A stretch of 64,000 nucleotides of DNA from JBBSBL01 sp963735885. Its GTDB lineage: Bacteria; Actinomycetota; Thermoleophilia; Solirubrobacterales; Solirubrobacteraceae. Under the pieces are notes generated by a model that worked only from the letters and a program-made list of their open reading frames with translations, searched no databases and was not told the DNA's origin. The stretch spans positions 186,001 through 250,000 of the forward strand of contig CAVTMP010000007.1 in NCBI GenBank assembly GCA_963735885.1, in the 5' to 3' direction. The first letter of the stretch is position 1, and every line of letters begins with the position of its first letter. The position numbers and the translations under genes were made by a program. Below, piece by piece: positions 56,977 through 64,000 of the stretch.

Positions 56977-57536
56977 GCCCGCACGCCGCGCGCCTCGCGC
57001 GCGGGGCCGTCGCCTGGACCGCGGCGCTGCTGGCGATCGCCGGCGGCACCGGGGTCCTCTACCTCCTGCGCGGCGGCGGCCTGCTCGCCGCGGGCCCGCA
57101 CGTGAGCGGCGCCCTCTCCCTCCAGCAGCTCGCCGGCGATGCCGCCCAGCCGCTGGCCCGGGTGGCGCTCGCCTTCGGCGGGGCGGGGCTGGTCGCCGGG
57201 ATCGCCGTCGGCGCGCTGACCCGGCTCTCCGCCGAGGCCGGCGCGCTGATCGCGGCCACGCTCTGCTGGCTCGTGGAGATCGCGGCCGGCGCGGGAGGCG
57301 ACGCGATCGCCAACAGCATCCGCTTCTGGCCGCGCGTCGCGCCGCAGCTCGACCGCCAGGCGTCGTGGGTGGCGGGCGGGCTCGTGCTGTTCAGCGCCTA
57401 CCTCGCGATCCGCGGGGTCCGGGCGGCGCTGCATCCCGGGCCGGCCGCGCCCCCGCGCGTGGGCCTCCACGCCCAACCGGGACCCAACCTCGCGTCAACC
57501 CGCCGCCATGTCCACGGCGCCACGATCGAGTCATGA
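56973..57536 (+). CDS. Membrane protein, function unknown
   Basis: A 187-residue protein whose ATG overlaps the esterase stop (ATGA). Four helices (about 13-33, 55-80, 83-103, 125-146) with short loops; the last 40 residues are Pro/Arg-rich and cytosolic (GPAAPPRVGLHAQPGP). I do not recognise a family. The strict coupling to the esterase and glycosyltransferase suggests a partner in the same envelope modification pathway. Confidence 0.78.
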   Translation: MSPHAARLARGAVAWTAALLAIAGGTGVLYLLRGGGLLAAGPHVSGALSLQQLAGDAAQPLARVALAFGGAGLVAGIAVGALTRLSAEAGALIAATLCWLVEIAAGAGGDAIANSIRFWPRVAPQLDRQASWVAGGLVLFSAYLAIRGVRAALHPGPAAPPRVGLHAQPGPNLASTRRHVHGATIES

Positions 57537-58414
57537 GCCCGACCCCCGGCCCCGCCGCGATCCATCCCGAGGACGGCCCGCTCTGCCCCGACGGCGGCCT
57601 CCCCGCCGGGGCCGCGTTGCGCGACCGCCTCGGGCCGCGGGAGCCTCGGCTGTCCGGCCTCAGCGTCGTGGTGCCCAACCGCGACGGCGGCGCCGCGCTC
57701 ATCTCCGCCGTCCGGCGGGCCCGGCTGGCGGCGAGCGTCGTGAGCCGGCGCCACGAGGTCATCGTCGTGGACGACGGCAGTCGCGACGGGTCCGCCGAGG
57801 CGGTGGCGCGCATGGCCTCGCGTGATGCCGACATCCGCCTCGTCGTGCTGGCTCGCCCGCAGGGCTACGGCGTGGCGACGCGCGCCGGGATGGCCGGCGC
57901 GCGCATGGAGTGGGTGCTGCTCGCGGACCCGGACCCGCGGCTCGACCTGGGCAGCCTGACCGACTTCGTCCGCGTCGCCGCGCGACACGACCTCGTCGCG
58001 GGATGGCGTCTGGACCGCCGCGACGGACCGGCCGCGCAGCTCGCCTCGACGACCTGGAGCCGGCTCGTCGGGCGCCTCCTCGGACCGCCCGTGCGCGACG
58101 TCGACTGCGGGATGAAGCTGATCCGCGGCGACCTCCTGCGGCACCTCCACCTCACCTGCGAGGGCCGGCTGATCCATGGCGAGCTCCTGCTGGCCGCCCG
58201 CACCGCACGCGGTCGCGTGACCGAGGTCGGCGTCCGCGCCCGGGTCCCGGGAGCGGAGGAGCGCTCCGGGCGCCCGGGCACGCGGCCGACGACCCTGCTG
58301 CGCGAGCTCGCCACCCGCCGTGCGCGCCTGCGACCCGCCGCGGGAGGGCGCCCGACGCCGACGCGCGCGGGCTCGCGGCCCGGTCCGGCGCTGACCGGAG
58401 GCCCGTCCGCATGA
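57533..58414 (+). CDS. Family 2 glycosyltransferase
   Basis: A 293-residue GT-A glycosyltransferase. LSGLSVVVPNRDGGAALISA near 40, the nucleotide-binding EVIVVDDGSRDGSAEAVARM near 75, ARPQGYGVATRAGMAGARME near 110, and the DxD-like motif WVLLADPDPRLDLGS near 130, followed by CGMKLIRGDLL. This is the dolichyl-phosphate-mannose/UDP-glucose: polyprenyl-phosphate type of GT2 but without C-terminal helices. The 3' 45 residues are low-complexity. ATG 57533 overlaps the previous stop. It may add a sugar to a lipid carrier or lipid head group. Confidence 0.87.
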   Translation: MSPTPGPAAIHPEDGPLCPDGGLPAGAALRDRLGPREPRLSGLSVVVPNRDGGAALISAVRRARLAASVVSRRHEVIVVDDGSRDGSAEAVARMASRDADIRLVVLARPQGYGVATRAGMAGARMEWVLLADPDPRLDLGSLTDFVRVAARHDLVAGWRLDRRDGPAAQLASTTWSRLVGRLLGPPVRDVDCGMKLIRGDLLRHLHLTCEGRLIHGELLLAARTARGRVTEVGVRARVPGAEERSGRPGTRPTTLLRELATRRARLRPAAGGRPTPTRAGSRPGPALTGGPSA

Positions 58415-59515
58415 GCGCCGGCGCCCGCGAGTCCCGGCGCCCGGCCCGCGGCGGCCACTCGCCGTGGGACCACGCGCGCGCCGCGCGCATCCTCGCGCAG
58501 CACGGCGTCGACTCGCTCGACCCGTTCGCCCTGCGCGACGACAAGGCGTTCCACTTCGCGGCCGGCGGCCTGCTCGCCCACCGCGTGGTCGGACGGACCG
58601 CCATCGTGGGAGGCGACCCCGTCGGTCCTCCGGGGAGCGCGGAGGCGATCCTCGCGAGCTTCGAGGCCAGCGGCCGAGGGCCGCGGTTGGTCGGTCGTGC
58701 TCCACGGCGCCTCGGAGACCGGCCTCGCGGCCGGTCGCCGGCGCGGCTTCCGGACCATGCACGTCGGCGACGAGGCCGTCGTGGACCCGCGCGCCTTCAC
58801 GCTCGAGGGCCGCGCCGTGCGCAAGGTGCGCCAGTCCGTGACCCGCGTCGGGCGGCTCGGCTGGGCCGTCGAGGTGGCCGACGCCGAGGAGCTCGATGCC
58901 GGCGCGCGCGCCGAGATCGACGCGGTCGAGGCGACGTGGCGCGCGCGGCAGCCCCGGCTGCAGGGCTTCGCGATGACGCTCGGCCGGTTGTGGGGCGTGG
59001 AGGACGATCGCGGCGCGGTGTTCGCCATCGCCCGCGACCCGGACGGCGCGGTCCGCGCCTTCCAGCGCTACGCCGCCTACCGTGGCGGCCTCTCGCTCGA
59101 CGTCATGCGGCGCGAGGAGGACACCCCGAACGGGCTGAACGAGGCGCTCGTCGTCGCCGTCCTGGCCGAGGCGGCGGACCGCGAGCTGCGCGAGGTCAGC
59201 CTGAACTTCGCCGGCTACTCCCACGTGATGCGCGCGGACCCGTCGACCCTGTCCCCGCGGCGACGCGCGCTGCGGCACCTGCTCGAGCTGACGCACGGGC
59301 GCTTCCAGCTCGAGCGCCTCGCGGCCTTCAACGCCAAGTTCTTCCCCGTCTGGCGACCGCGCTACCTGGCCTATCGCCACGCGCTCACGCTCCCGCTGGC
59401 CGGGCTGCGCGTGCTGCAGGCCGAGGGCTACGTGCGCGGCCCCGCCGGAGAGGCGGAAACGACGTCGTGGCGGCCGGCGACCGCGCCGGTGCTCCGGCCC
59501 GGAGTCGCGGCGTGA
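58411..59515 (+). pseudogene. DUF2156 (lysylphosphatidylglycerol synthase-like) gene with +1 frameshift
   Basis: ATG 58411 overlaps the GT2 stop. The first frame gives DHARAARILAQHGVDSLDPF, DDKAFHFAAGGLLAHRVVGR and TAIVGGDPVGPPGSAEA. At 58687-58688 one extra T (CGGTTGG for CGGTGG) shifts the frame; removing it joins RGPRWSVVLHGASETGL to the second frame, which runs through MHVGDEAVVDPRAFTLEG, RREEDTPNGLNEALVVAVLA and FNAKFFPVWRPRYLAYRHAL to 59515. The restored protein (about 367 residues) is a soluble paralogue of the C-terminal domain of LysX and would transfer an aminoacyl group to a lipid. Sequencing error is the likeliest cause, as neighbours are tightly coupled. Confidence 0.85.
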
Positions 59516-60447
59516 CCGCTGCCGTGCTCGGCGGCCTGGGCCTGGCCGTGGCGGCGTCCGTCGCCCTGAACGCCTCCTACCTCGCCCAGCACGTGGGCTC
59601 CCGCTCGGTGCCGAGCCTCGACGTCAGGCGACCTGTCGTCGCGCTGCGCAGCCTGGTCTCCTCGCGGATCTGGCTCCTCGGAGGTGCGGTCGGCCTGGCG
59701 GGCTGGGCGCTGCACGTCGCCGCGCTGTCGCGGGCGCCGCTGTCGCTCGTGCAGGCCTTCGCCGCGGGGGGGCTCGTGCTCACGGTTCCCGCGGCGGCAC
59801 GATTCCTGCGCGAGCGGCTCCGGGCCTCGGAGCTCGGCGCCGTGGTCGCGATGGCCGGCGCGCTCGTCGCGCTCGCCGCCGGGGCCGCCGCGGCGCCGGG
59901 CCCCCCGTCGACCGCCGTCCTGCTCGCCCTGTGCGCCGGGGCCGCCGTCCTCGCCGCCGGTCTCGCCGGGCACGGTCTCGCGCGCGGTCGCGGGCCGCTG
60001 CTCGGCGCGGCCGCCGGCGTGCTCTACGGCGCGGCGGACGCTGCGACCAAGGCCCTCGCCCTCGCCGCGGCGCACGGGGTCGGAGCCGCGCTGGCGTCGG
60101 GCTGGCCGCTCGCCGTCGCGCTGCTCAGCCTCGGCGCCTTCGCCTGCTTCCAGCGCGGGCTCCAGCAGGGCCCCGCCGTGCCCGTCATCGCCCTGATGAC
60201 CGTGGCCACCACGGTCACGGCCGTGGCGTGCGGGCTCGTCGCCTTCGGGGACCCGCTCGGGACGACCCCGGCCCTCGCCGCGCTCCACGCGCTCGCGTTC
60301 GTGGCGATCGCGGCCGGCGGGTGGGTGCTCGCCGGGGGTCAGGCCCGCCTCGCCGCCGCCGCGCCCGCGCCCGCGCCCGCGCCAGCCGAGCTTCAGAGCT
60401 CGCCGCGCCCGTCACCCGACCCCGTCCTGGGGGGCGCGGGTGCATGA
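59512..60447 (+). CDS. DMT-superfamily (EamA-like) transporter
   Basis: A 311-residue membrane protein from GTG 59512, overlapping the preceding stop as GTGA. About nine to ten helices in two EamA-like halves: AAVLGGLGLAVAASVALNAS, ALSRAPLSLVQAFAAGGLVL near 80, LGAVVAMAGALVALAAG, and in the second half GVLYGAADAATKALALAAAH, AFACFQRGLQQGPAVPVIAL. The C-terminal 30 residues are Ala/Pro-rich. Last gene of the operon; it could flip or export the product of the glycosyltransferase/lysyltransferase steps, by analogy with other DMT lipid flippases (for example ArnE/F types). Confidence 0.85.
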   Translation: MTAAVLGGLGLAVAASVALNASYLAQHVGSRSVPSLDVRRPVVALRSLVSSRIWLLGGAVGLAGWALHVAALSRAPLSLVQAFAAGGLVLTVPAAARFLRERLRASELGAVVAMAGALVALAAGAAAAPGPPSTAVLLALCAGAAVLAAGLAGHGLARGRGPLLGAAAGVLYGAADAATKALALAAAHGVGAALASGWPLAVALLSLGAFACFQRGLQQGPAVPVIALMTVATTVTAVACGLVAFGDPLGTTPALAALHALAFVAIAAGGWVLAGGQARLAAAAPAPAPAPAELQSSPRPSPDPVLGGAGA

Positions 60448-60605
60448 CGCGCGGCGATCGCCCCGTGCCTCCGGGGGCGCGGGACCGGGTCGCCGCGGGA
60501 CGCGCGAAGCCGCGTGTCCCGCGGCATCCCCCGGGGCGGCACGGCGGGCCGGCGACGACGCTCCATGCGGCGCCGGCGGGTCGCCGGCGCCGCAGCGTCT
60601 CGCGC

Positions 60606-60611
60606 TAGCGT
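60606..60611 (+). promoter_or_regulatory. -10 element TAGCGT, leaderless promoter of the response regulator
   Basis: TAGCGT lies 8 nt before ATG 60620. Confidence 0.5.
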
Positions 60612-60619
60612 TGCGCGAG

Positions 60620-61320
<701 letters not shown>

Positions 61321-61324
<4 letters not shown>

Positions 61325-62742
61325 GCCGAGTCCGGGCCCCCGGGCTGCGCGGGCGGCTGGTCCTCGCGCTGCTCGGGGTGAGCGTCGTCACCCTCGCCGT
61401 GACCGCGCTGCTCGTGCTGCCTCCCCTCGAGCAGCGCCTGCGATCCGACGCGCTGCGCAGCCTCGCCGCGCGCGCCCGCGCCTCCGCCTCGACGCTCGCG
61501 CGGCTCCCGGCCGGCACGCTCACGCCCCGGTCGCCGGAGCTGGTGGCCTTCGCGCGCGCCGCGCGCCGGCGCAGCGGCGCCCAGGTCGCCGTCACCGACG
61601 CGCGCGGGCGGCTGCTCGTGGCCACCGACCTCGACGCCACCGAGGCCCTCCCGGCCCTCCCCGCCGGTCCCGGGCGCCCCGAGAGCGTGCGGCGGGTGGT
61701 GGGGTCGGGGAACGAGTCCGAGGCGCAGACCGCCGAGGCGGTCGAGGTGTCCGGGCGCCGCTACGTGCTCGGCCTGACCAAGCCGCTGAACGAGGTGCAG
61801 GCCGCGGCACGGGTCTTCCGCAGCGGATTCGAGCGCGCCGCGGTGATCAGCCTCGCGGTGGCGCTCGCGCTGGGCGCCTTCCTGGCCACGCGGCTCGTGC
61901 GGCGCCTGCGTGCGCTGAGCGCCGCGGCGGGTGCCGTCGCCCGCATCGGCCCGGCGGCCGAGGTCGCCTCGGACCCGGCCCGCGACGAGGTCGGCGACCT
62001 CACCCGCACGCTCGCGACGATGCAGCATCGCCTCCGCGAGCAGGAGCAGGCGCGCCGCACCTTCGTCTCCACCGCCTCCCACGAGCTCCGCACGCCGCTC
62101 GCGGCCCTGCGCCTTCAGCTCGGGCTCCTGCGCGAGGAGCTCGACGCCGGCCCGGTCGATCCCGCGGAGGCGCGCGAGCAGGTGATGCACGCGGAGGCCC
62201 AGGCGATCCGCCTCTCGGGGCTGGCCGCCGACCTGCTGGACCTCAGCCGGCTCGACGCCGGGGTGCCGCCCCGGCGCGAGCCGACCGCCCTCGCCGAGGT
62301 CTGCCGGAGCACCGCCGCCGAGTTCGACGCCTCCCGCCGGCAGGGCGGCGCCCCGGTGGAGGTGCTGGTCGACGGCGAGCGTCCCGCGTGGGGCGACCCG
62401 GGCGCCGTGGCCCGGATCGTGCGGATCCTGCTCGACAACGCCCTGCGCTACTCCCCGCCCGAGCGCGCCGTGCGGGTCCTCGTCGGGCCCGGCGCCCGGG
62501 TCGCGGTGGAGGACGCCGGCCCGGGCATCGCCCCCGCGCACCGCGAGGAGATCTTCGACCGCTTCCAACGCGGCACCGAGACCAGCGACCGGGCCGGATT
62601 CGGCCTCGGGCTGGCGATCGGGCGGGAGCTGGCCCACCGCATGGGCGGTGACCTGGTGCTCGACCACGGCGCCGCACCGACCCGCTTCGTCCTGCGCCTG
62701 CAGCCCGTCTCCGCGCCGGGCGACGCCGCCGCCGACCCGTGA
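61321..62742 (+). CDS. Sensor histidine kinase
   Basis: A 473-residue membrane kinase from GTG 61321, overlapping the regulator stop. Helices at 13-35 and 170-190 flank a periplasmic-type sensor domain (VAVTDARGRLLVATDLDATE, single Cache/PAS-like). HAMP about 190-245; HisKA phosphoacceptor in RRTFVSTASHELRTPLAALR near 258; N-box ARIVRILLDNALRYSPPERA near 365; G1 VEDAGPGIAPAH; G2 RAGFGLGLAIGRELAHRMGG. All conserved boxes are present. It is the cognate kinase of the regulator at 60620. Confidence 0.93.
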
Positions 62743-62819
62743 GCGGGGCCGGCCCGGCCCCGGCACCGGCGACCCATGCGAAGCGGCGGCCCGGACCGGG
62801 GTCGCCGCTCCGCGGCCGT

Positions 62820-62852
62820 TCTCATCGAGTCCTCATCTGCGCCCGCGAAGAT
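62820..62852 (+). promoter_or_regulatory. Response-regulator box and -10 upstream of the orphan regulator
   Basis: TCTCAT-CGAGT-CCTCAT (62820-62836), then 10 nt, then GAAGAT (62847-62852) as an imperfect -10, then 8 nt to ATG 62861. Spacing equals that of the uppP upstream box, which suggests autoregulation by the orphan regulator. Confidence 0.55.
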
Positions 62853-62860
62853 GGCGTCCC

Positions 62861-63541
62861 ATGCGGGTGCTGATCGTCGAGGACGAGGTCAAGATGGCCG
62901 GTCTGCTGCGCCGCGGGCTGCGGGCCGAAGGGCTGAGCGCCGACGTCGCCGTGAAGGGCGAGGACGCGCTGTGGATGGCGGGGTCGACCGAGTACGACGT
63001 CGTCGTGCTCGACGTGATGCTCCCCGGGATCGACGGCTTCGAGACGTGCCGGCGGCTGCGCGGCGAGGGCATCTGGTCCCCGGTCCTGATGCTCACCGCG
63101 CGCGACTCGGTGGAGGACCGGGTCGCCGGGCTCGACGGCGGCGCCGACGACTACCTCACCAAGCCGTTCTCGTTCACCGAGCTGCTCGCGCGCCTGCGGG
63201 CGCTCTCCCGCCGCGGCCCGGTCGGCCAGCCGACGGTCCTGCGCCTCGGCGACCTGCAGCTCGACCCGGCCGCCCGCCGGGTCTGGCGGGACGAGGGGGA
63301 CATCGCGCTGTCGGCCAAGGAGTTCTCGCTGCTCGAGGCGTTCATGCGGCGCCCGGGCGAGGTGCTCTCGCGCCTGCAGCTGCTCGAACAGGCGTGGGAC
63401 TACGACTACGAGAACCGCTCGAACGTCGTCGACGTCTACGTGCGCTACCTGCGCGACAAGGTCGATCGGCCCTTCGGGCGCTCGAGCATCGAGACCGTGC
63501 GCGGCGTCGGGTACCGGATGCGGCCGGACGGCGGCGGGTGA
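62861..63541 (+). CDS. OmpR-family response regulator without adjacent kinase
   Basis: A 226-residue regulator. Receiver domain: MRVLIVEDEVKMAGLLRRGL, phosphoacceptor in VVVLDVMLPGIDGFETCRRL near 51, LMLTARDSVEDRVAGLDGGA, YLTKPFSFTEL near 102. DNA-binding domain about 125-222 (IALSAKEFSLLEAFMRRPGE, YENRSNVVDVYVRYLRDKVD, TVRGVGYRM). No kinase follows; the kinase at 54552 lacks a regulator and is the likely partner. The direct repeat directly upstream is a probable self-binding site, and the same box occurs before uppP. Confidence 0.94.
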   Translation: MRVLIVEDEVKMAGLLRRGLRAEGLSADVAVKGEDALWMAGSTEYDVVVLDVMLPGIDGFETCRRLRGEGIWSPVLMLTARDSVEDRVAGLDGGADDYLTKPFSFTELLARLRALSRRGPVGQPTVLRLGDLQLDPAARRVWRDEGDIALSAKEFSLLEAFMRRPGEVLSRLQLLEQAWDYDYENRSNVVDVYVRYLRDKVDRPFGRSSIETVRGVGYRMRPDGGG

Positions 63542-63584
63542 GCGCGGGCGGGCGGTTCGTCGTCCGCCTGCCGACCGTCGCGCG

Positions 63585-64000
63585 TCAGGCGCCGAGCAGC
63601 ACGGCGAGCCGGTAGCCGAGCACCTCGCAGGCCAGCTCCTCGGTGACGTTGAGCTGGAGCCGGCAACGGGTGTCCTCGACGAGCTCCGCGGCCGCGCTCA
63701 GGCGCCGGGGGTCGCGGCCCTCGGCGTCGGCGGCCAGCGCGCCGGTGCGGTCCGCGTTGGCGACGAGCTCCGGCGCGCCCCAGCGGATCGCCGCGAGATC
63801 CAGGTACCAGCGACCGACGAGCGCCAGGGCGAGGTCGAGGGCCGCGGTGCGCTCGCGGCGCTCGGCGCGGCGCACGCGCTCGTTCGTCTCGGTCTCCAGG
63901 CGCCGGTGCTCCTTCTTCGGGGCGAGCTGCTTCGCCTCGTCGAGCCCTTCGCCGGCCCGCTCCCCGGCGCCCCGGGCCCGCGCCTCGGCGGCCTCGAGCA
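63585..64000 (-). CDS. holB: DNA polymerase III subunit delta' (3' partial)
   Basis: The frame is open from the window edge to the stop at 63585 (about 138 codons), so only the C-terminus is visible. It starts with a charged helical stretch (EAKQLAPKKEHRRLETETNE) and continues ALDLALALVGRWYLDLAAIR, WGAPELVANADRTGALAADA, VEDTRCRLQLNVTEELACEV. This is the C-terminal oligomerisation domain of the clamp-loader delta' subunit as found in Actinobacteria, with its signature R-N/D-x-D and final LQLNV segment. Identification rests on this domain alone; the AAA+ part lies outside. Confidence 0.72.
   Translation of the reverse strand, partial: LEAAEARARGAGERAGEGLDEAKQLAPKKEHRRLETETNERVRRAERRERTAALDLALALVGRWYLDLAAIRWGAPELVANADRTGALAADAEGRDPRRLSAAAELVEDTRCRLQLNVTEELACEVLGYRLAVLLGA

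Overview
The window is a very GC-rich, gene-dense stretch of an actinobacterial chromosome. A Thermoleophilia/Solirubrobacterales-like source is my inference, not a search result. It rests on the strong GC3 bias, a lysyl-tRNA synthetase fused to an MprF-like lysyltransferase, many small secreted or one-helix proteins, and a repeated promoter layout in which a TANNNT -10 element lies 6-12 nt before the start codon (leaderless transcription). No rRNA operon, CRISPR array, prophage or replication origin was seen. One tRNA (Thr, CGT) and one complete insertion sequence are present.

Layout. 1-3.4 kb: two tandem TetR paralogues, a FtsX/MacB-type permease, and convergent to it an ABC ATPase and a small secreted protein. 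3.5-9.3 kb: membrane protein, alpha/beta hydrolase, MBL-fold hydrolase, secreted clan-A glycosidase, and a translationally coupled pair of unknown proteins. 9.4-12.2 kb: O-methyltransferase plus ABC-2 exporter operon whose ATPase carries a frameshift. 12.3-21.5 kb: secreted EEP phosphatase, YbaK-type deacylase, kinase-like APH/AAA protein, SRPBCC protein, secreted Ig-like protein, cNMP/thioredoxin-like/FAD oxidoreductase, TreT-like glycosyltransferase. 21.5-27 kb: SRPBCC, AcxA-like and fused AcxB-AcxC-like subunits of an acetone/acetophenone carboxylase-type enzyme. 27-34.8 kb: two CapA-family proteins, a secreted protein, a cytochrome P450, a sulfatase and a small basic secreted protein.

35-39.5 kb is the accessory region. 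It holds a second, frameshifted copy of the YbaK gene with its upstream DNA, an IS630-family element with exact TA boundaries, a homospermidine synthase, a 35-bp copy of the 3' end of tRNA-Thr, a frameshifted HD-domain gene, a 5' stump of an alpha/beta hydrolase, and the intact tRNA-Thr. I read this as the scar of integration at the tRNA followed by decay. A VapBC-type toxin-antitoxin pair follows.

40.4-51.2 kb: LysX-like protein with domain order opposite to the mycobacterial one, a 24-residue membrane microprotein, DUF1800 and DUF1501 proteins, a cupredoxin, a TetR regulator with a perfect operator in front of a two-domain multicopper oxidase, and a secreted beta-helix protein. 51.2-54.3 kb: SRPBCC, inositol-phosphatase family, PHP phosphoesterase, UppP. 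54.5-63.5 kb: a histidine kinase, a five-gene operon joined by 4-bp stop/start overlaps (esterase, membrane protein, GT2, DUF2156 lysyltransferase-like, DMT transporter), a response regulator/kinase pair and an orphan response regulator. The 3' end of holB closes the window.

Two points affect the whole reading. Five genes are split by single-base indels; most are probably sequencing errors, because all conserved motifs survive in the two frames. And an identical direct-repeat box (TCTCAT-N5-YCTCAT, 10 nt before a -10) lies before both uppP and the orphan response regulator, suggesting one cell-envelope regulon.
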